Assembly (NCBI GenBank): GCA_903921455.1
Contig: CAIXPZ010000097.1
Coordinates: forward strand, 1-7,251
DNA: 7,251 nt
Source: an uncultured Verrucomicrobia subdivision 3 bacterium
GTDB lineage: Bacteria; Verrucomicrobiota; Verrucomicrobiae; Limisphaerales; UBA11358
Direction: 5' to 3'
Position numbers and translations under genes: made by a program
Notes under the pieces: model-generated
Seen by the model: the letters and a program-made list of their open reading frames with translations, nothing else
What the model was told of the DNA's origin: nothing
The model's database searches: none
In this document: piece by piece, positions 6,368-7,251 of the stretch
Layout of the letters: each line of letters opens with the position of its first letter
Numbering within the stretch: position 1 is the first letter of the stretch

Positions 6368-6739
6368 ATGAACAAAGAGTGGAAGTATGTGCATGATCTG
6401 GCGGTGGTCGAAATCGAAGCGACCATGGCGTCATTGCCAGAACCGTTGCGTCAGCAGGCGGAACAACTACCAGTGATTTTGGCGCGTGTGCCAAATTCTG
6501 GATTGCAAGCAGATGGCATTGAGCCGGATACGCTTGGCCTGTTCACTGGCTCTGAATTTGCTGACGAAGGGGCTTCGGTATTGCCGCCGCAGATTATTTT
6601 ATTCCTCGAAAACCTCTGGGATTTAGTGGCCGGCGACGAAAAAGCTTTTTGCCAGGAGGTGCGCACGACTTTTTTGCACGAGCTGGGACATTTTTTTGGT
6701 TTGGACGAGCAGGATTTGACGGCGCGTGGCCTTGATTAG
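6368..6739 (+). CDS. Minimal zinc metallopeptidase, Zincin_1 / DUF1025 family
   Basis: A 123-residue protein, the normal size for this family of very small predicted metalloproteases. The active-site segment near the C-terminus is TTFLHELGHFFGLDEQDL, with HELGH at 104-108, G111 and D113, fitting HExxHxxGxxD with D113 as the likely third zinc ligand. The preceding part has the family's usual layout: an early helix, VPNSG at 41-45, a TLGLFTG-like strand at 55-61, and PPQIILFLENLWDL at 73-86. There is no signal peptide or membrane segment, so it is cytoplasmic. Its substrate is not known from the sequence and peptidase activity is inferred from the motif. ATG 6368 has no clear Shine-Dalgarno sequence. 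It is the last gene before the rRNA operon, on the same strand, and no terminator separates the two. Confidence 0.86.
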   Translation: MNKEWKYVHDLAVVEIEATMASLPEPLRQQAEQLPVILARVPNSGLQADGIEPDTLGLFTGSEFADEGASVLPPQIILFLENLWDLVAGDEKAFCQEVRTTFLHELGHFFGLDEQDLTARGLD

Positions 6740-6777
6740 CCCGTAAATAAAGGGGATTTCCATTGTTGAACCGTTGC

Positions 6778-6826
6778 AAAAAAAAAATAAAAAAACTCTT
6801 GCACCATAACAAATGTCTGATAATCT
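6778..6826 (+). promoter_or_regulatory. Candidate upstream rRNA promoter (P1) with A-tract UP-like element
   Basis: A run of ten A, one T and seven A (6778-6795) lies directly before TTGCAC (6799-6804). After 16 bp comes TAATCT (6821-6826), with GATAAT overlapping at 6819-6824. The A-tract is typical of UP elements that raise rRNA promoter strength. Hexamer matches are only fair, so the A-tract and location carry most of the weight. Confidence 0.5.
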
Positions 6827-6860
6827 TTCTGTCCCTTCGCGGTAGTAACCGATACGAAGG

Positions 6861-6876
6861 CCGGTTGAAAAACCGG
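6861..6876. repeat. Palindrome abutting the rRNA P2 -35 element
   Basis: CCGGTT (6861-6866) and AACCGG (6871-6876) pair perfectly around GAAA. The octamer CCGGTTGA occurs twice, at 6861-6868 and 6873-6880, 12 bp apart, the second copy running into TTGACA. It may be a protein-binding site or an RNA hairpin in transcripts from P1. Confidence 0.55.
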
Positions 6877-6904
6877 TTGACAATGGGTCGCAGTTCGTTA
6901 AGAT
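6877..6904 (+). promoter_or_regulatory. Main rRNA operon promoter candidate (P2)
   Basis: A perfect -35 TTGACA (6877-6882), a 16-bp spacer and -10 TAAGAT (6899-6904, 4 of 6). Start would fall near 6911, giving a leader of roughly 265 nt before mature 16S, a normal length for rRNA operons. Directly upstream sits the perfect palindrome CCGGTT-GAAA-AACCGG (6861-6876), which touches the -35 element. Confidence 0.75.
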
Positions 6905-6923
6905 AAACGACCCTAGCTCGATA

Positions 6924-6971
6924 CTGACAGGCCGAGTTGAGATTTAAGTAAATTCGGCAGTCAGAATTTTT
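6924..6971 (+). promoter_or_regulatory. Terminator-like hairpin in the rRNA leader
   Basis: CTGAC (6924-6928) pairs with GTCAG (6960-6964), and GCCGA (6931-6935) with TCGGC (6954-6958), separated by a small A/AG internal loop. The apex contains ATTTA-AG-TAAAT. AATTTTT follows (6965-6971). It lies after the P2 start and before boxA, so it could act as a pause or attenuation site, or simply as part of leader folding. Confidence 0.4.
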
Positions 6972-7004
6972 GTCCCCTAAAGTGGTGGACATGTGTTGAG
7001 TAAA

Positions 7005-7044
7005 GCAGATTTTAGGCGGTAAAACGCCGACTGCTCTTTGAAAA
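7005..7044 (+). promoter_or_regulatory. rRNA antitermination signals: boxB-like hairpin and boxA
   Basis: GGCG (7015-7018) and CGCC (7025-7028) form a hairpin with loop GTAAAA, extended by GCAG (7005-7008) with CTGC (7031-7034). It runs straight into TGCTCTTTGAAAA (7032-7044), a close match to the bacterial rRNA boxA (TGCTCTTTAACA in E. coli). boxA binds the NusB-NusE complex to keep RNA polymerase resistant to premature termination while transcribing the long rRNA operon. Confidence 0.75.
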
Positions 7045-7077
7045 TTAAATTGTGCGATTAGTAAAGAGCCCCTTTAT

Positions 7078-7101
7078 TATCAGCGAGTTAGATCGCTGGT
7101 A
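7078..7101 (+). other. rRNA leader hairpin
   Basis: CAGCGA (7081-7086) and TCGCTG (7093-7098) pair around GTTAGA; three more pairs, one of them G-T, extend the stem to 7078-7101. No T tract follows. Likely part of precursor folding or processing. Confidence 0.5.
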
Positions 7102-7132
7102 TTAAGGGTTTTAACCAAAAATTAGTAAAAAG

Positions 7133-7156
7133 CTGCCTGATTTTACGATCAGGCAG
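7133..7156 (+). other. Stable hairpin just before mature 16S
   Basis: A perfect 9-bp stem, CTGCCTGAT (7133-7141) with ATCAGGCAG (7148-7156), closes the loop TTTACG. It ends about 20 nt before the inferred 16S 5' end, so it probably takes part in pre-16S folding or processing. Confidence 0.6.
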
Positions 7157-7175
7157 GAATCATCTAACGTATTTT

Positions 7176-7251
7176 TATACGGAGAGTTTGATTCTGGCTC
7201 AGAACGAACGCTGGCGGCGTGGATAAGACATGCAAGTCGAGCGCTGATTTG
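7176..7251 (+). rRNA. 16S ribosomal RNA, 5' end (partial, runs off the right edge)
   Basis: AGAGTTTGATTCTGGCTCAG (7183-7202) is the conserved start region of 16S, followed by GAACGCTGGCGGCGTGGATA and AGACATGCAAGTCGAGC. By alignment with E. coli, where AGAGTTTG begins at position 8, the mature 5' end falls near 7176. The GTGGATAAGACATGCAAG stretch is characteristic of Verrucomicrobia. Only about 76 nt, up to the first variable helix, are inside the window. Confidence 0.97.

Noticed and set aside
1..7251. CRISPR array or defence-system cluster
   Set aside because: No regularly spaced direct repeats with spacers and no cas-like or known defence genes; the helicase belongs to the DUF3516 group and stands alone.

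Overview
The window comes from a bacterium of the phylum Verrucomicrobia. The clearest evidence is the 5' end of a 16S rRNA gene at the right edge, where the stretch GTGGATAAGACATGCAAG and the run-in GATTCTGGCTCAG are typical of that phylum. The gene content fits a soil or freshwater verrucomicrobium, perhaps near Pedosphaera; that finer placement is an inference. Protein-coding DNA is GC-rich, and the rRNA control region is clearly AT-rich.

Left part (1-2462, genes on +). The window opens with the last 40 codons of an IS1595/ISXO2-type transposase. It is followed by a secreted M60-family (enhancin/mucinase-like) zinc metallopeptidase (321-1844) and, 40 bp on, a small GNAT N-acetyltransferase (1885-2310); these two may be cotranscribed. 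A short terminator-like hairpin overlaps the GNAT stop codon. About 110 bp further is a second, much stronger intrinsic terminator. Between the two lies a compact two-hairpin segment in which the 12-nt motif GGAGTAGTG(A/T)CC occurs twice, each copy closed by a different but self-complementary stem. I read this as a candidate small RNA and consider it the most novel-looking element here.

Middle (2495-5561). A large Ski2-like DExH RNA helicase with a C-terminal DUF3516 region (849 aa) is on the minus strand, convergent with the candidate RNA. Upstream of it, also on minus, is a short frame resembling only the N-terminal arm/core-binding part of a verrucomicrobial tyrosine recombinase, probably an integrase remnant. 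It lies on the 5' side of an intact tRNA-Arg(TCT) gene on +.

Right part (5562-7251). About 800 bp after the tRNA holds no gene I can support, but it contains a tandem near-palindromic 15-bp repeat and a 9-bp inverted repeat. A minimal zinc metalloprotease of the Zincin_1/DUF1025 type follows (6368-6739). The rest is the control region of an rRNA operon: an A-tract and two candidate promoters, a leader with several hairpins, one of them terminator-like, a boxB-like hairpin with boxA, and the first ~76 nt of 16S rRNA.

The genes do not form one obvious pathway. The region looks like a chromosomal neighbourhood of housekeeping RNA genes and RNA metabolism, with a secreted protease pair and mobile-element debris.
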